Position numbers and translations under genes: made by a program. Of a stretch of 64,000 bases of DNA, positions 45,408-53,631 are shown in pieces. Every line of letters begins with the position of its first letter. Positions within the stretch are counted from its first letter, which is position 1. Source of the stretch: Limnohabitans sp. MMS-10A-178. Lineage in GTDB: Bacteria > Pseudomonadota > Gammaproteobacteria > Burkholderiales > Burkholderiaceae_C. The stretch covers positions 372,001-436,000 of the forward strand of contig NZ_NERY01000002.1 of the NCBI RefSeq assembly GCF_003063375.1. The letters run 5' to 3'. The notes below the pieces were generated by a model. The model made no database searches. It was not told the DNA's origin and saw nothing but the letters and a program-made list of their open reading frames with translations.

Positions 45408-45917
45408 ATGAGAAAACTGCTGAACGCCATTTATGCCAGCACCGCCGCTTTGGCGGCGCTGAGCATGTGCGGCCTGCTGTGCATGGTGTTGCTGTCTATC
45501 TTGAGTCGCCAGTTTCATGTGCATGTGCCCGGCACCGATGCTTATGCAGGCTACCTCATGGCAGGTGCTGGATTTCTGGCGCTGGCCCATACCTTGAAGC
45601 GGGGTGAACACATTCGCGTCACCTTGGTACTGGGCTTGTTCAAGGGGCGCGCACGTCAAGGCATGGAAATTTTTAGTCTAGTGCTGGCTAGCCTGCTGGC
45701 TGGGTTGTTTGCTTTTTACAGTTGCCGCCTGGTGTGGCAATCGATCGAGTTTCACGATATCTCGACCGGCAACGATGCAACGCCGCTGTGGATTCCACAA
45801 TTGGTCATGGCGCTGGGTACAGTGATCTTTGCATTGGCCTTTGTAGACGAGTTGATCTTGGAGATCCGAGGTCAACGCCAAGCCCCAGATAGCAACGAAT
45901 CGCTGCGCAACGAATGA
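45408..45917 (+). CDS. TRAP transporter small membrane subunit (DctQ-type)
   Basis: The 169-residue protein starts at ATG 45408, 4 bp after the DctP stop. It has four hydrophobic helices, including YASTAALAALSMCGLLCMVLLS (shown in part), and LAHTLKRGEHIRVTLVLG in the loop, typical of DctQ. It pairs with the large subunit to form the membrane transporter. Confidence 0.92.
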   Translation: MRKLLNAIYASTAALAALSMCGLLCMVLLSILSRQFHVHVPGTDAYAGYLMAGAGFLALAHTLKRGEHIRVTLVLGLFKGRARQGMEIFSLVLASLLAGLFAFYSCRLVWQSIEFHDISTGNDATPLWIPQLVMALGTVIFALAFVDELILEIRGQRQAPDSNESLRNE

Positions 45918-45923
45918 CCAGCC

Positions 45924-47225
45924 ATGAATGACATGATGATCACAGGACTTTTGGTCCTGAGTTTGTTTTTGATTTTGGGCAGTGGGGTTTGGATTGGCCT
46001 GACGCTCTCTGGCGTGGCCTGGGTGGGCATGCAAATGTTTTCTGCCAGACCCGCCGGTGACGCTATGGCCATGACCATCTGGGGATCAGCATCAAGCTGG
46101 ACTCTCACGGCATTGCCTCTTTTCATCTGGATGGGCGAGATTTTGTTTCGCACTCGTCTGAGCCAAGACATGTTCAAAGGCCTCGCGCCTTGGATGCAGG
46201 CTTTGCCCGGTCGCTTGTTGCACACCAATGTGGTGGGTTGCGCCATTTTTGCGGCGGTGTCTGGATCGAGTGCGGCCACCTGCGCCACCATCGGCAAAAT
46301 GACCCTGCCGGAGCTGCAAAGGCGCGGCTATCCCGACGACATTGTGATTGGCACCTTGTCGGGTTCTGGTACGCTGGGCCTGCTCATACCGCCGTCCATT
46401 ATCATGATCGTCTACGGCGTTGCGGCCGATGTGTCGATCGCCCAACTGTTCATTGCCGGGGTCTTGCCCGGCTTGATGCTGGCAGGGCTTTTTTCGGGCT
46501 ACATCGTTGTGTGGGCGCTGCGTCATCCAGACCAAATACCACCACGTGACGCACCCATGAGCTTCATGCAAAAAATACAGGCATCCAGTAGCCTGATACC
46601 CGTGGTCTTGCTCATTGCGGCGGTGTTGGGTTCCATTTACACCGGCTTTGCAACCGCCACCGAAGCTGCCGCTGTGGGCGTGGTGGGCTCTTTGGTCTTG
46701 TCCAGCCTGCAAGGCTCAATGAGCTGGTCGGTTTTCAAAGAAGCCCTGATGGGGGCCACGCGCCTGTACTGCATGATTGCGCTAATATTGGCGGGTGCTG
46801 CGTTCTTGACCTTGTCCATGGGCTACATCGGCCTGCCGCGCCACTTGGCTGAGTGGATTGGTGGCTTGGGTCTTAGTCCCTTTGCGCTCGTCATGGCCTT
46901 GATGGTGTTTTTCATCATCTTGGGTTGCTTTTTAGACGGCATCTCTATGGTGGTACTGACCATGGGCGTGCTCATGCCAACGGTTCAAAAAGCGGGCATT
47001 GACCCAATCTGGTTTGGTATTTTCATCGTCTTAGTCGTCGAGATGGCGCAAATCACGCCACCGGTGGGCTTCAACCTGTTTGTGCTCCAGGGCATGACGG
47101 GCAAGCAACTGACCTACATCGCCCGTGTGTCCATGCCCATGTTCTTCCTGATGATGGGAGCGGTGTTGCTGATTTACTTTGTTCCCGGCATCGTGACCTG
47201 GTTGCCCACTCAGATGAAGCTCTAA
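45924..47225 (+). CDS. TRAP transporter large permease subunit (DctM-type)
   Basis: The 433-residue permease has about 12 helices and the DctM hallmarks FAAVSGSSAATCATIGKM and SGTLGLLIPPSIIMIVYG, then GCFLDGISMVVLTMGVLMP, which hold the sodium and substrate sites. It follows the DctQ gene by 6 bp. The complete DctPQM set is a sodium-coupled uptake system. Confidence 0.95.
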   Translation: MNDMMITGLLVLSLFLILGSGVWIGLTLSGVAWVGMQMFSARPAGDAMAMTIWGSASSWTLTALPLFIWMGEILFRTRLSQDMFKGLAPWMQALPGRLLHTNVVGCAIFAAVSGSSAATCATIGKMTLPELQRRGYPDDIVIGTLSGSGTLGLLIPPSIIMIVYGVAADVSIAQLFIAGVLPGLMLAGLFSGYIVVWALRHPDQIPPRDAPMSFMQKIQASSSLIPVVLLIAAVLGSIYTGFATATEAAAVGVVGSLVLSSLQGSMSWSVFKEALMGATRLYCMIALILAGAAFLTLSMGYIGLPRHLAEWIGGLGLSPFALVMALMVFFIILGCFLDGISMVVLTMGVLMPTVQKAGIDPIWFGIFIVLVVEMAQITPPVGFNLFVLQGMTGKQLTYIARVSMPMFFLMMGAVLLIYFVPGIVTWLPTQMKL

Positions 47226-47314
47226 TGAAGTGCAACTAAACTTCAGTTTGGTGTGTTCAATTTACTCTTGCATGGAGCGCTTTGACGCGGTTCACGAAGG
47301 CTGACAATATCAGG

Positions 47315-48982
47315 TCAAAAAAGCCCAATAATCTTGCCATCAGGACCTACGTCAATGGCACATGCCGAAGGCACCTTGGGCAAGCCTGGCATTGTCATGA
47401 TATCGCCGCAAACCATGACAACGAACTGCGCTCCTGCAGCCAATCGAACTTCGCGAATGTTCACCACATGGCCTGATGGCGCACCACGCAAAGCAGGGTC
47501 TGTCGAGAAAGAGTACTGCGTCTTTGCAACACACACGGGGTAGTTTCCGTATGACTCTTGTAGTTTCTTGATTTGTCCAAGTACTTTAGCATCGGCGGTG
47601 ATGTCTGATGCACCGTAGATCTTTGTAGCAATGGCTTTCATCTTGTCCCACAAAGGCTCGCTGTCTTGGTAGACATACTTAAAAGTGCTAGGCAACTCGC
47701 AAAGGCGAACCACTTCATGGGCCAGTTCCGTTGCGCCCTTGCCACCCTCAGCCCAATGTCGTGCCAGAATAACTTTCACGCCCTTATGGGCCAGTTTGTC
47801 CATCAACAACTTAACTTCAGCATCTGTATCTTCGGTGCGGTGATTGATGGCCACCACACAGGCAAGGCCGTAATGGTTTCTAATGTTATTGACATGCCGC
47901 TCGATGTTGGCAATACCCGTTTCAAGTGCTTCCAAGTTCTCTTGGCCTAGCGCCTTCACATCGACACCACCATGAAATTTCAAAGCGCGGATAGTTGCAA
48001 CCAAGACAGCAGCAGCCGGTTGCAGGCCCGCCTTGCGGCACTTGATGTCGACAAATTTCTCTGCGCCTAAATCAGCACCAAACCCGGCTTCAGTGACAAC
48101 ATAATCGGCCAACTTCAATGCAGTTTTGGTTGCCAAGACAGAGTTGCATCCGTGCGCAATGTTGGCAAAGGGGCCGCCATGAATGAGGGCTGGAGAATGC
48201 TCAAGTGTTTGTACCAAATTGGGTGCTAAGGCGTCTTTGAGCAAAGCTGCCATTGCACCATGCGATTTCAATTGCCTTGCAAGAATTGGCTCTTGATCCC
48301 TTGTGTAGCCACACACAATATTACCCAATCGTTCCTTCAAGTCATTGATGGATGTGGCCAAGCAAAATATGGCCATGACCTCTGAGGCCACCACAATGTC
48401 AAAGCCATCTTGGCGCGGAAATCCATTGCCTGGGCCACCCAAAGAGGCTGTAATTTCTCTCAAGGCACGGTCGTTCATGTCCATGACCCGCTTCCAAGTG
48501 ATACGGCGCACATCAAAACCAAGCTCATTGCCATGGTGAATGTGGTTGTCAATCATCGCCGCCAACAAATTGTTGGCAAGCGCGATGGCATTGAAGTCAC
48601 CCGTAAAGTGCAGGTTGATGTCCTCCATTGGAATGACCTGGGCTTGACCGCCGCCTGCGGCGCCGCCCTTCATGCCAAATACAGGTCCCAAGGAGGGCTC
48701 GCGCAGGCAAATCACCGCACGTTTTCCAATGTGGTTCAGCGCGTCTCCCAAACCCACTGTGGTGGTTGTCTTACCTTCGCCGGCAGGTGTTGGACTGATC
48801 GCTGTAACCAGAATCAATTTACCGTCTGGACGATTACCCAAAGTATCAATAAAGTTCAGAGAAATTTTGGCTTTGGTCCGACCAAAAGGTTCTAACGCGC
48901 TGTCTGGGATTCCGAGATCCGCAGCAATCTTGTAGATAGGGTGAGGTGTTGCAGCTTGGGCAATTTCGATATCTGATTTCAG
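47315..48982 (-). CDS. fhs: formate-tetrahydrofolate ligase, apparent CTG start
   Basis: The protein makes 10-formyl-THF from formate, ATP and THF. The P-loop [33 protein letters not shown] (shown in part) and the C-terminal [12 protein letters not shown] are intact. Homology begins at [16 protein letters not shown], matching the family N-terminus, but this stretch has no ATG, GTG or TTG start. The first canonical codon is a TTG 47 residues later, which would remove conserved sequence. A TGA in frame at 48998-49000 limits the start to the following six codons. CTG 48980-48982, 6 bp after AAAGGA, gives 555 residues, the usual length. Confidence 0.9.
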   Translation of the reverse strand: MKSDIEIAQAATPHPIYKIAADLGIPDSALEPFGRTKAKISLNFIDTLGNRPDGKLILVTAISPTPAGEGKTTTTVGLGDALNHIGKRAVICLREPSLGPVFGMKGGAAGGGQAQVIPMEDINLHFTGDFNAIALANNLLAAMIDNHIHHGNELGFDVRRITWKRVMDMNDRALREITASLGGPGNGFPRQDGFDIVVASEVMAIFCLATSINDLKERLGNIVCGYTRDQEPILARQLKSHGAMAALLKDALAPNLVQTLEHSPALIHGGPFANIAHGCNSVLATKTALKLADYVVTEAGFGADLGAEKFVDIKCRKAGLQPAAAVLVATIRALKFHGGVDVKALGQENLEALETGIANIERHVNNIRNHYGLACVVAINHRTEDTDAEVKLLMDKLAHKGVKVILARHWAEGGKGATELAHEVVRLCELPSTFKYVYQDSEPLWDKMKAIATKIYGASDITADAKVLGQIKKLQESYGNYPVCVAKTQYSFSTDPALRGAPSGHVVNIREVRLAAGAQFVVMVCGDIMTMPGLPKVPSACAIDVGPDGKIIGLF

Positions 48983-49212
48983 GATAGATCCTTTTTGTCA
49001 ACGTTTTTTTGAGGGAAGTGTAATAGATAGTGCCCGTCGCCATACTGCTTACATTCCTAAATCTCTCAATTTTCGCAAGTACCCTTATTTCTCTCACACG
49101 CGCTTACGTCCGGATGACAACCACTAGGCAAGCCCTACAAGCGGCCAAAGAAGCGCTTAACCACATCGTCTGCCACTTGCTGAAGAAAGACGAGCAAGCG
49201 CTTTGAGTTTTT
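48983..49212 (+). other. fhs leader and island edge
   Basis: The region holds the fhs leader and no convincing gene. A 30-codon open frame at 49114-49206 (MTTTRQALQAAKEAL...) has no ribosome site. Its first part shares two 11-base blocks with the CBS gene at about 50313-50345 and may be a fragment. Confidence 0.4.
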
Positions 49213-49359
49213 GGTGGGCGATGCAAGTTTCGAACTTGCGACCCCTGCAGTGTGAAGACTCCTTTGTAGCACTACTTTCCCCAATGAATTCATTGAGTTA
49301 GCTATTTTCTGGTAACTCAAAGTAGTATAGAAGTAGTATGGTTATGAAATTAAATTACG
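49213..49359 (-). repeat. tRNA-Val 3'-half att-like direct repeat, copy 1
   Basis: On the minus strand the copy starts within the anticodon loop and continues to the CCA end of a tRNA-Val. The other 100 bp holds ACTACTTT paired with AAAGTAGT around an inner GAGTTA/TAACTC arm, and a direct AGTAGTAT repeat. The same 147 bp recurs at 53282, offset by exactly 4069 bp with no net gap. The tRNA part matches the intact gene at 61370 except for four T-stem bases. This is the expected look of an integrase attachment site. Confidence 0.75.
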
Positions 49360-49403
49360 GCTAACTTTTTGAGCAACTACATTCGGCCGAGTTAGATAAT
49401 GAC

Positions 49404-49433
49404 TTGACAAAATCGTACGCTTTTACGTACTAT
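49404..49433 (+). promoter_or_regulatory. yefM-yoeB promoter with overlapping palindrome
   Basis: TTGACA at 49404 and TACTAT at 49428 with an 18-bp spacer form a good sigma70 promoter. Within it lies GTACG-CTTTTA-CGTAC (49415-49430), a likely autorepression operator, since YefM-type antitoxins bind GTAC-centred palindromes. Confidence 0.65.
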
Positions 49434-49452
49434 CTTGAGAAGGAATGAAATC

Positions 49453-49695
49453 ATGAACACAGTAACCGCAAGCCAAGCACGAGCTGGCCTTTATCGCTTG
49501 ATAGATCAAACAGCAGAAACACACAGGCCAGTAGTCATTTCTGGTAAGCGGGCAAATGCCGTTTTGGTTTCCGAAGAAGATTGGAGCGCTATCCAAGAAA
49601 CTTTGTATCTATTGGCAACTCCTGGAATGCGTGAGTCAATTAAAGAAGCTATGGCTGAGCCTATTGCTAAAAGTAAAAAGGCGTTGAAATGGTAG
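49453..49695 (+). CDS. yefM: YefM/Phd family antitoxin
   Basis: The 80-residue antitoxin starts at ATG 49453 (MNTVTASQARAGLYRL) with AGGAA upstream. The N-terminal half is the Phd/YefM DNA-binding and dimer fold (LIDQTAETHRPVVISGKRANAVLVSEEDW, shown in part). The C-terminal helix neutralises the toxin. It overlaps the toxin gene by 7 bp. The complex is expected to repress its own promoter, where a GTAC palindrome is visible. Confidence 0.92.
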   Translation: MNTVTASQARAGLYRLIDQTAETHRPVVISGKRANAVLVSEEDWSAIQETLYLLATPGMRESIKEAMAEPIAKSKKALKW

Positions 49696-49955
49696 TTTGG
49701 AATTTAGCCTATTCCAAATACGCTATCAAGGATGCTAAAAAACTATCTGCTGCAGGCCTTAAAGATAAAGCACAGACATTACTGGATATTTTAGAAGTAG
49801 ACCCTCTCCAAAATCCACCGCCTTATGAGAAGTTAGTTGGTGACCTAAAGGGGACTTACTCACGCAGAATTAATATTCAACATCGCTTAGTTTATGAAAT
49901 CTTTCGTAAAGAAAGAACAGTCCGCATCTTAAGAATGTGGACTCACTATGAATAA
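49689..49955 (+). CDS. yoeB: YoeB family ribosome-dependent mRNA endonuclease toxin
   Basis: The 88-residue toxin has the expected YoeB residues: E47 (PPYEKL), R66 (INIQHRLVYEI) and H86-Y87 near the end (MWTHYE). It cuts mRNA in the ribosomal A site when the antitoxin is degraded. The overlap with yefM gives coupled translation. It is the first gene pair inside the repeat-bounded segment. A remnant of a close homologue lies 6.7 kb upstream at 43243. Confidence 0.93.
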   Translation: MVVWNLAYSKYAIKDAKKLSAAGLKDKAQTLLDILEVDPLQNPPPYEKLVGDLKGTYSRRINIQHRLVYEIFRKERTVRILRMWTHYE

Positions 49956-50019
49956 GCTAGCTATCGACAAACCTATTTTGAAGCGCAATAAAAATCAAAT
50001 TCTTAGGTACTAATAATTT

Positions 50020-50150
50020 TCAAATATTTGTACTTTTAGGAGGTCCAGCGTAAAGAGTCTTTACGCTGCTGACTCTTTGATCATAGAAATATGAACTGTT
50101 GGAGTTGAAACTACCCTCAATGTATATGGCGTATCGAGAGTTACGACAAC
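50020..50150 (+). repeat. dispersed palindromic element, copy 1
   Basis: This copy contains the near-perfect palindrome AGCGTAAAGA-G-TCTTTACGCT (50047-50067), then GCTGACTCTTTGA and later CAATGTATATGG. A diverged copy lies at 58290-58420 in the other island segment. It is in the 300-bp gap between yoeB and the CBS gene, where no other gene is visible. A regulatory or mobile element role is possible. Confidence 0.6.
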
Positions 50151-50225
50151 TTGATCTAAGTCTACGGTGACAGTAAACCAAGGGAATTCATATGTTGCAC
50201 GTGTTCAAAATCCATATACATTGAG
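50116..50225 (+). promoter_or_regulatory. long inverted repeat in the CBS gene leader
   Basis: CTCAATGTATATGG (50116-50129) and CCATATACATTGAG (50212-50225) are perfect 14-base inverted repeats 82 bases apart, ending 32 bp before the CBS ATG. The arms could form a large RNA stem or bound a small insertion. The second arm is not conserved at 58391. Confidence 0.55.
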
Positions 50226-50257
50226 CTGAGGTCAATTACGTGCCAAAGGATTTCGCC

Positions 50258-50686
50258 ATGAAAACCATCAGCCAATTCTTAGACCACAGTCAGCGAGCCA
50301 TTTACTCAGTCAGTCCGGATGACACCATCAGGCAAGCCCTTGAAGTTATGGCGCTTCACAACATTGGGGCGTTGATGGTTTTGAAAGAGCAAAAGCTGGT
50401 GGGCATTTTCTCTGAGCGCGACTACGCACGAAAAGTTGTCCTCAAGGGCAAAAGTAGCAATGATGCCAAGGTGAGCGAGGTGATGACCTCTAAGCTCATC
50501 ACCATCAATACAAATCACTCGATTGACCAATGCATGCAAATCATGACGGACAATCACATCCGGCACTTGCCCATCGTCAATGACACACAAGTGATGGGAT
50601 TAATTTCAATTGGTGATGTGGTTCGCGAAATGATTGCATATCAGAAATCCATGATCGATCAATTACAAAGTTATATCGCTGGGTAG
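50258..50686 (+). CDS. tandem CBS-domain protein
   Basis: The 142-residue protein starts at ATG 50258 (MKTISQFLDHSQ) with AAAGGA 7 bp upstream. It consists of two CBS domains (IYSVSPDDTIRQALEVMALHNIGALMVL and LITINTNHSIDQCMQIMTDNHIRHLPIV, shown in part), forming one Bateman module. Such modules bind adenosine nucleotides and sense energy charge. With the next gene, a universal stress protein, it makes a stress-linked set. No partner effector is fused. Confidence 0.9.
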   Translation: MKTISQFLDHSQRAIYSVSPDDTIRQALEVMALHNIGALMVLKEQKLVGIFSERDYARKVVLKGKSSNDAKVSEVMTSKLITINTNHSIDQCMQIMTDNHIRHLPIVNDTQVMGLISIGDVVREMIAYQKSMIDQLQSYIAG

Positions 50687-50796
50687 AAAGTTAGCAAGGG
50701 AATGCCCCATAACTTCTTGCATTCCTGGCGTTCAGAATAGTTTAGATAATCGCCTCATTTAGAAATTGTGCATGAGTTTTTCCAAGGAGAAATCAG

Positions 50797-51234
50797 ATGT
50801 ATCAAAATATTGTTTTGGCCTATGACGGATCGCTTGAAAGTTAGCAGGCATTGCTCAATTGCAAAGACCTCTCGCAGTGGGAACACGCCAAGGTTCATCT
50901 GCTCTCAGTGGTTCCTTATGAAACAATTTCAATGGGCCATGAAACTTCTTACTACAGCGAGCCTGAAAACAAAATAGAAGAAGAACGGCGTATGAAAATT
51001 CTCAACGAAGGTGTTGAACAACTCAATACGGCTGGGATTGAGGCTTCTGGAAAATTACTCAAAGGTGATGCCGTTGATAAGATCGTTGAATACGCGCATA
51101 CCATTGGCGCAGACTTAATCATGCTAGGCCATCAGCATCGTGACAATTGGTTGGAGCGTTGGTGGGCTGGCTCAATTCCAAAAGCTTTGATTGAGCACTC
51201 GCCTTGCAGTGTTTTGGTGGTCATCATCAAATAA
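50797..51234 (+). pseudogene. universal stress protein (UspA family) with in-frame amber codon
   Basis: From ATG 50797, with AAGGAG 7 bp upstream, the frame reads MYQNIVLAYDGSLES, then TAG at 50842-50844, then continues without shift as QALLNCKDLSQW to a normal end 145 codons long. The UspA core is intact, including GADLIMLGHQHRDNWLERWW and GSIPKALIEHSPCSVLVV. Only one base separates TAG from CAG (Gln), a likely ancestral codon. A remnant product could start at TTG 50851 but lacks the first beta strand. It is either a recent nonsense mutation or a suppressed or read-through gene. Confidence 0.8.
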
Positions 51235-51256
51235 AAATGATGATGAGTGATTGAGC

Positions 51257-51457
51257 CTATAAGTTTGCTGTTTTATCTTTTACTGACGGATCATTTGCAG
51301 CCGATGCCGGGTTCTCTGGCTTGTGATCGCCCAGCACTTCTTTCAGAGGACAAATTCCAACCGCAGGACATTTGTTGCAAGTAGCCATTAAGGCAATTGG
51401 GCAAAGAGTCATATAACTCCCTTGAAAGTGAACGGGTTGCTCACGGATCGTCAGCAT
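51257..51457 (-). CDS. small cysteine-rich protein, unknown function
   Basis: The 66-residue open frame has four cysteines in a compact pattern (LCPIALMATCNKCPAVGICPLKEVLGD), which could bind a metal or an Fe-S cluster. The C-terminal tail is charged and disordered-looking. Similar short Cys-rich proteins occur in betaproteobacteria, from memory only. ATG 51457 or the internal ATG 51412 could be the start. It is encoded opposite its stress-gene neighbours. Confidence 0.5.
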   Translation of the reverse strand: MLTIREQPVHFQGSYMTLCPIALMATCNKCPAVGICPLKEVLGDHKPENPASAANDPSVKDKTANL

Positions 51458-51749
51458 AGTCTTTTTGCTAATCGAAAGCTATTCTGCTGAACCCTCAGCA
51501 AGAATCTAGCCAATCTCATGACCGCTAGACTGGATTTTTAGCGAGATGACGCTCAAAAGTTGACTCTTCAATCATTGACAACGTATGAAAAAAAATATAC
51601 GTTACCTACTCAGACTTTATGGAGATTTATCCAAGTATTTTCGCCTTGTCCTAGTCATTGATTTTTCGTCAGTTGTCAGGTACTGAGCATAAGTTTTTTG
51701 ATCAAAGCCTGGATGTTTATCAAGTTATGTCTTCCTTCAGGAGGTAATC

Positions 51750-52034
51750 ATGGAGCAAATTAGGCAATTTCGATTCGAAGATTTCAAAGCTGAAAAGCTG
51801 GAACAAGGCTACAAAGAAGTCCTAGAGCGGCGTTGGGACCCTAACACCGAAAATGAAATACACCATCACGAATTTACAGCCGATGCGATCGTCATTGAAG
51901 GTGAGTTTTGGTTGACAACTGAAGGCAAAACCCAGCACTTGTATCCAGGAGACTCTTTTAGCATTCCGGCTATGGTCAAGCATAAGGAAAAGTACGGTCC
52001 TGAAGGATGTGTATTTTGGGTCGCGAGAATTTGA
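51750..52034 (+). CDS. small cupin-domain protein
   Basis: The 94-residue single-domain cupin has a strong ribosome site (AGGAGG) before its ATG. The metal motif is IHHHEFTADAIVIEGEFWL, with PGDSFSIPAMVKHKEKYG supplying the second histidine. Such proteins may act as metal-dependent enzymes or small-molecule sensors. No function is assigned. About 290 bp upstream are gene-free and show no repeat. Confidence 0.8.
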   Translation: MEQIRQFRFEDFKAEKLEQGYKEVLERRWDPNTENEIHHHEFTADAIVIEGEFWLTTEGKTQHLYPGDSFSIPAMVKHKEKYGPEGCVFWVARI

Positions 52035-52060
52035 TTGATTCAAGTTGGGGCTGGTCACAA

Positions 52061-52423
52061 ATGTTCTTACTTAACTCAATTGCTCACATTAGCAATTCGC
52101 ACACTAATGCAGTTGTAATATCAGGCTCACATGGAGGTCGCTCTTCTGCAGAGTTTGTAATTGCGCTTAAGCGAAAACCTAGTTGTGTTTTCTTCAATGA
52201 TGCGGGCGGTGGAAAAGAAGACGCGGGCAAAGTAGCACTTAGTATTTTGGAGGCTCATGGAGTGCCTTGTGCTTGCTACTCGCACATGTCTGCCAGGATT
52301 GGGGATGCGCAAGATGGGTATGAGCACGGCATCGTGACCGAAATGAATAACCTGGCACGCCTAAAAGGTGTTGGATTGGCCATGACGGTCAAAGATGCTG
52401 CAAACCTACTCAATCAATTATGA
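52061..52423 (+). CDS. conserved protein of unknown function with GSHGG motif
   Basis: The product has about 120 residues from ATG 52061 (MFLLNSIAHISN). The core is NAVVISGSHGGRSSAEFVIAL, SCVFFNDAGGGKEDAGKVAL, and SHMSARIGDAQDGYEHGIV. This reads like a small Rossmann-like domain with a GSHGG loop and an SARIGDA segment. I recall homologs in Burkholderiales but no assigned function. The open frame overlaps the cupin end, but the ATG lies after its stop, so the two are probably co-transcribed. Confidence 0.65.
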   Translation: MFLLNSIAHISNSHTNAVVISGSHGGRSSAEFVIALKRKPSCVFFNDAGGGKEDAGKVALSILEAHGVPCACYSHMSARIGDAQDGYEHGIVTEMNNLARLKGVGLAMTVKDAANLLNQL

Positions 52424-52564
52424 ACTTACCTATTTTGAAACAGCTTTCAATTTAAATATGAACTCCTGAACAATTCGTTACAAGATAGAAGTGCTAAAAA
52501 TGGAAAGTCTCGGTTTGTTTTACCAAAAGCTCAAAATACAAAAAAAATTACCCAAAGCCCTCTC

Positions 52565-52966
52565 ATGAATCCTCCAGAAAAAGTAGCTTTACCCACAGAT
52601 CAAGAACTGGTACTCAAGGTCATTCCTATGCCCGCCGACTGTAACGCCAATGGCGACATTTTTGGCGGCTGGGTCATGGCGCAGGTTGACTTGGCGGGTG
52701 CGGTGTTGCCTGCCAGGCGAGTTCGCGGTCGCATGGCCACCGTGGCGGTCAATGAATTTATTTTCAAGCAACCCGTCAAAGTAGGTGACTTACTGTCGTT
52801 CTTTTCAAAGATCACTCGTGTGGGAAAAACATCCATAACCGTTCAAGTGGAAGTATTTGCAGAGCGCTTTTCCAACCAAGGCGAATTCATTAAGGTGACA
52901 GAAGCACGTTTGACATATGTGGCCATTGACGCAAATGGCAAACCCACCCCGGTGCCCTTGGCTTGA
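52565..52966 (+). CDS. acyl-CoA thioesterase, YciA-like hotdog fold
   Basis: The 133-residue hotdog protein has PADCNANGDIFGGWVMAQVDLAG, the YciA/BACH motif in which the aspartate is catalytic, and FKQPVKVGDLLSF in the central strand. It hydrolyses acyl-CoA to free acid and CoA in the cytosol. It is the last gene before the second att-like repeat. It could be a chromosomal gene captured within the island. Confidence 0.92.
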   Translation: MNPPEKVALPTDQELVLKVIPMPADCNANGDIFGGWVMAQVDLAGAVLPARRVRGRMATVAVNEFIFKQPVKVGDLLSFFSKITRVGKTSITVQVEVFAERFSNQGEFIKVTEARLTYVAIDANGKPTPVPLA

Positions 52967-53281
52967 GTGCAACTTTAGATTGAGGAACGGGCAACTCATC
53001 TAAGACCCTTAACTTCGTTTACACAAAAAATCGGACACCCTCTTTCTTGAACCTGAAGTGCAATGCAAGCAGAGGTCTGGCAATTGAATGAGCGCTAACA
53101 AGTTCTGTTAACGTGACGTCAATGAATGCCTCTGATACGAATGAATCAGCTGCAGCTTTAAGATTGACGGGAGAATTGAATTTACGCATGAAAGTTTCCA
53201 AGAGCACTGCCTTAGAAAACCTAAGAACAGCGTGAAGGGAACCCTATCAGGCGTTGATTTGTATATAGAAAACCACCAAAT
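52967..53281 (+). other. gene-poor gap before the second att-like repeat
   Basis: These 315 bp hold no convincing gene. A minus-strand frame at 53019-53207 begins with GTG, has no ribosome site and matches nothing I know. Confidence 0.4.
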
Positions 53282-53428
53282 GGTGGGCGATGCAAGTTTC
53301 GAACTTGCGACCCCTGCAGTGTGAAGACTCCTTTAGACCACTACTTTTCTCAATGATTACATTGAGTTAACTGCTTTCTGGTAACTCAAAGTAGTATAGA
53401 AGTAGTATGGATATGCAATTAAATTACT
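53282..53428 (-). repeat. tRNA-Val 3'-half att-like direct repeat, copy 2
   Basis: This copy matches the 49213 repeat across 147 bp, with the same tRNA-Val 3' half in minus orientation, the same inverted arms and the AGTAGTAT direct repeat. Differences are concentrated in the spacer between arms (for example CCCCAATGAATTC vs TCTCAATGATTAC). Together with the intact tRNA-Val at 61370 it brackets a second 8-kb segment. Confidence 0.75.
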
Positions 53429-53559
53429 GCTCATTTCTTTCGGAAAACATCTTATGGTACTTGTATTCGCGTAAGGGCGTGATCCGCTTTAAAAGCTACC
53501 TGTGATCTACCTCTTCCAAAGCCCTGCTACACCAATCATGCAGTACTTGAGTCCGTGTC

Positions 53560-53577
53560 AAGTCATGCCTTTGTCAT
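53560..53577 (+). promoter_or_regulatory. possible Pho box upstream of the ABC/phosphodiesterase operon
   Basis: AAGTCAT-GCCT-TTGTCAT has two GTCAT half sites 11 bp apart, the PhoB spacing, but the first repeat matches the consensus in only five of seven bases. It ends 54 bp before the first ATG. It is weaker than the phoX site at 7290. Confidence 0.4.
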
Positions 53578-53631
53578 TTAATTTCGGTAGCCTACAAATG
53601 TTAATTTAGTTGACACACTTAGGAGAATTAA

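Noticed and set aside
47246..47314. Terminator between the TRAP operon and fhs
   Set aside because: Only a weak TGAAGT/AACTTCA pairing just upstream without a T run; not strong enough to call.
49114..49206. 30-codon open frame before the first att-like repeat
   Set aside because: No ribosome site; part of it resembles a CBS gene fragment out of context, so it is treated as a remnant.
49213..49256. Second functional tRNA-Val
   Set aside because: Only the 3' half is present (no D arm or 5' acceptor strand), and the same is true at 53282.
53019..53207. Minus-strand 62-residue open frame
   Set aside because: GTG start, no ribosome site, no recognisable motif; likely chance.
49213..53428. Composite transposon bounded by insertion sequences
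   Set aside because: The repeats encode no transposase and contain tRNA sequence, so site-specific integration fits better.
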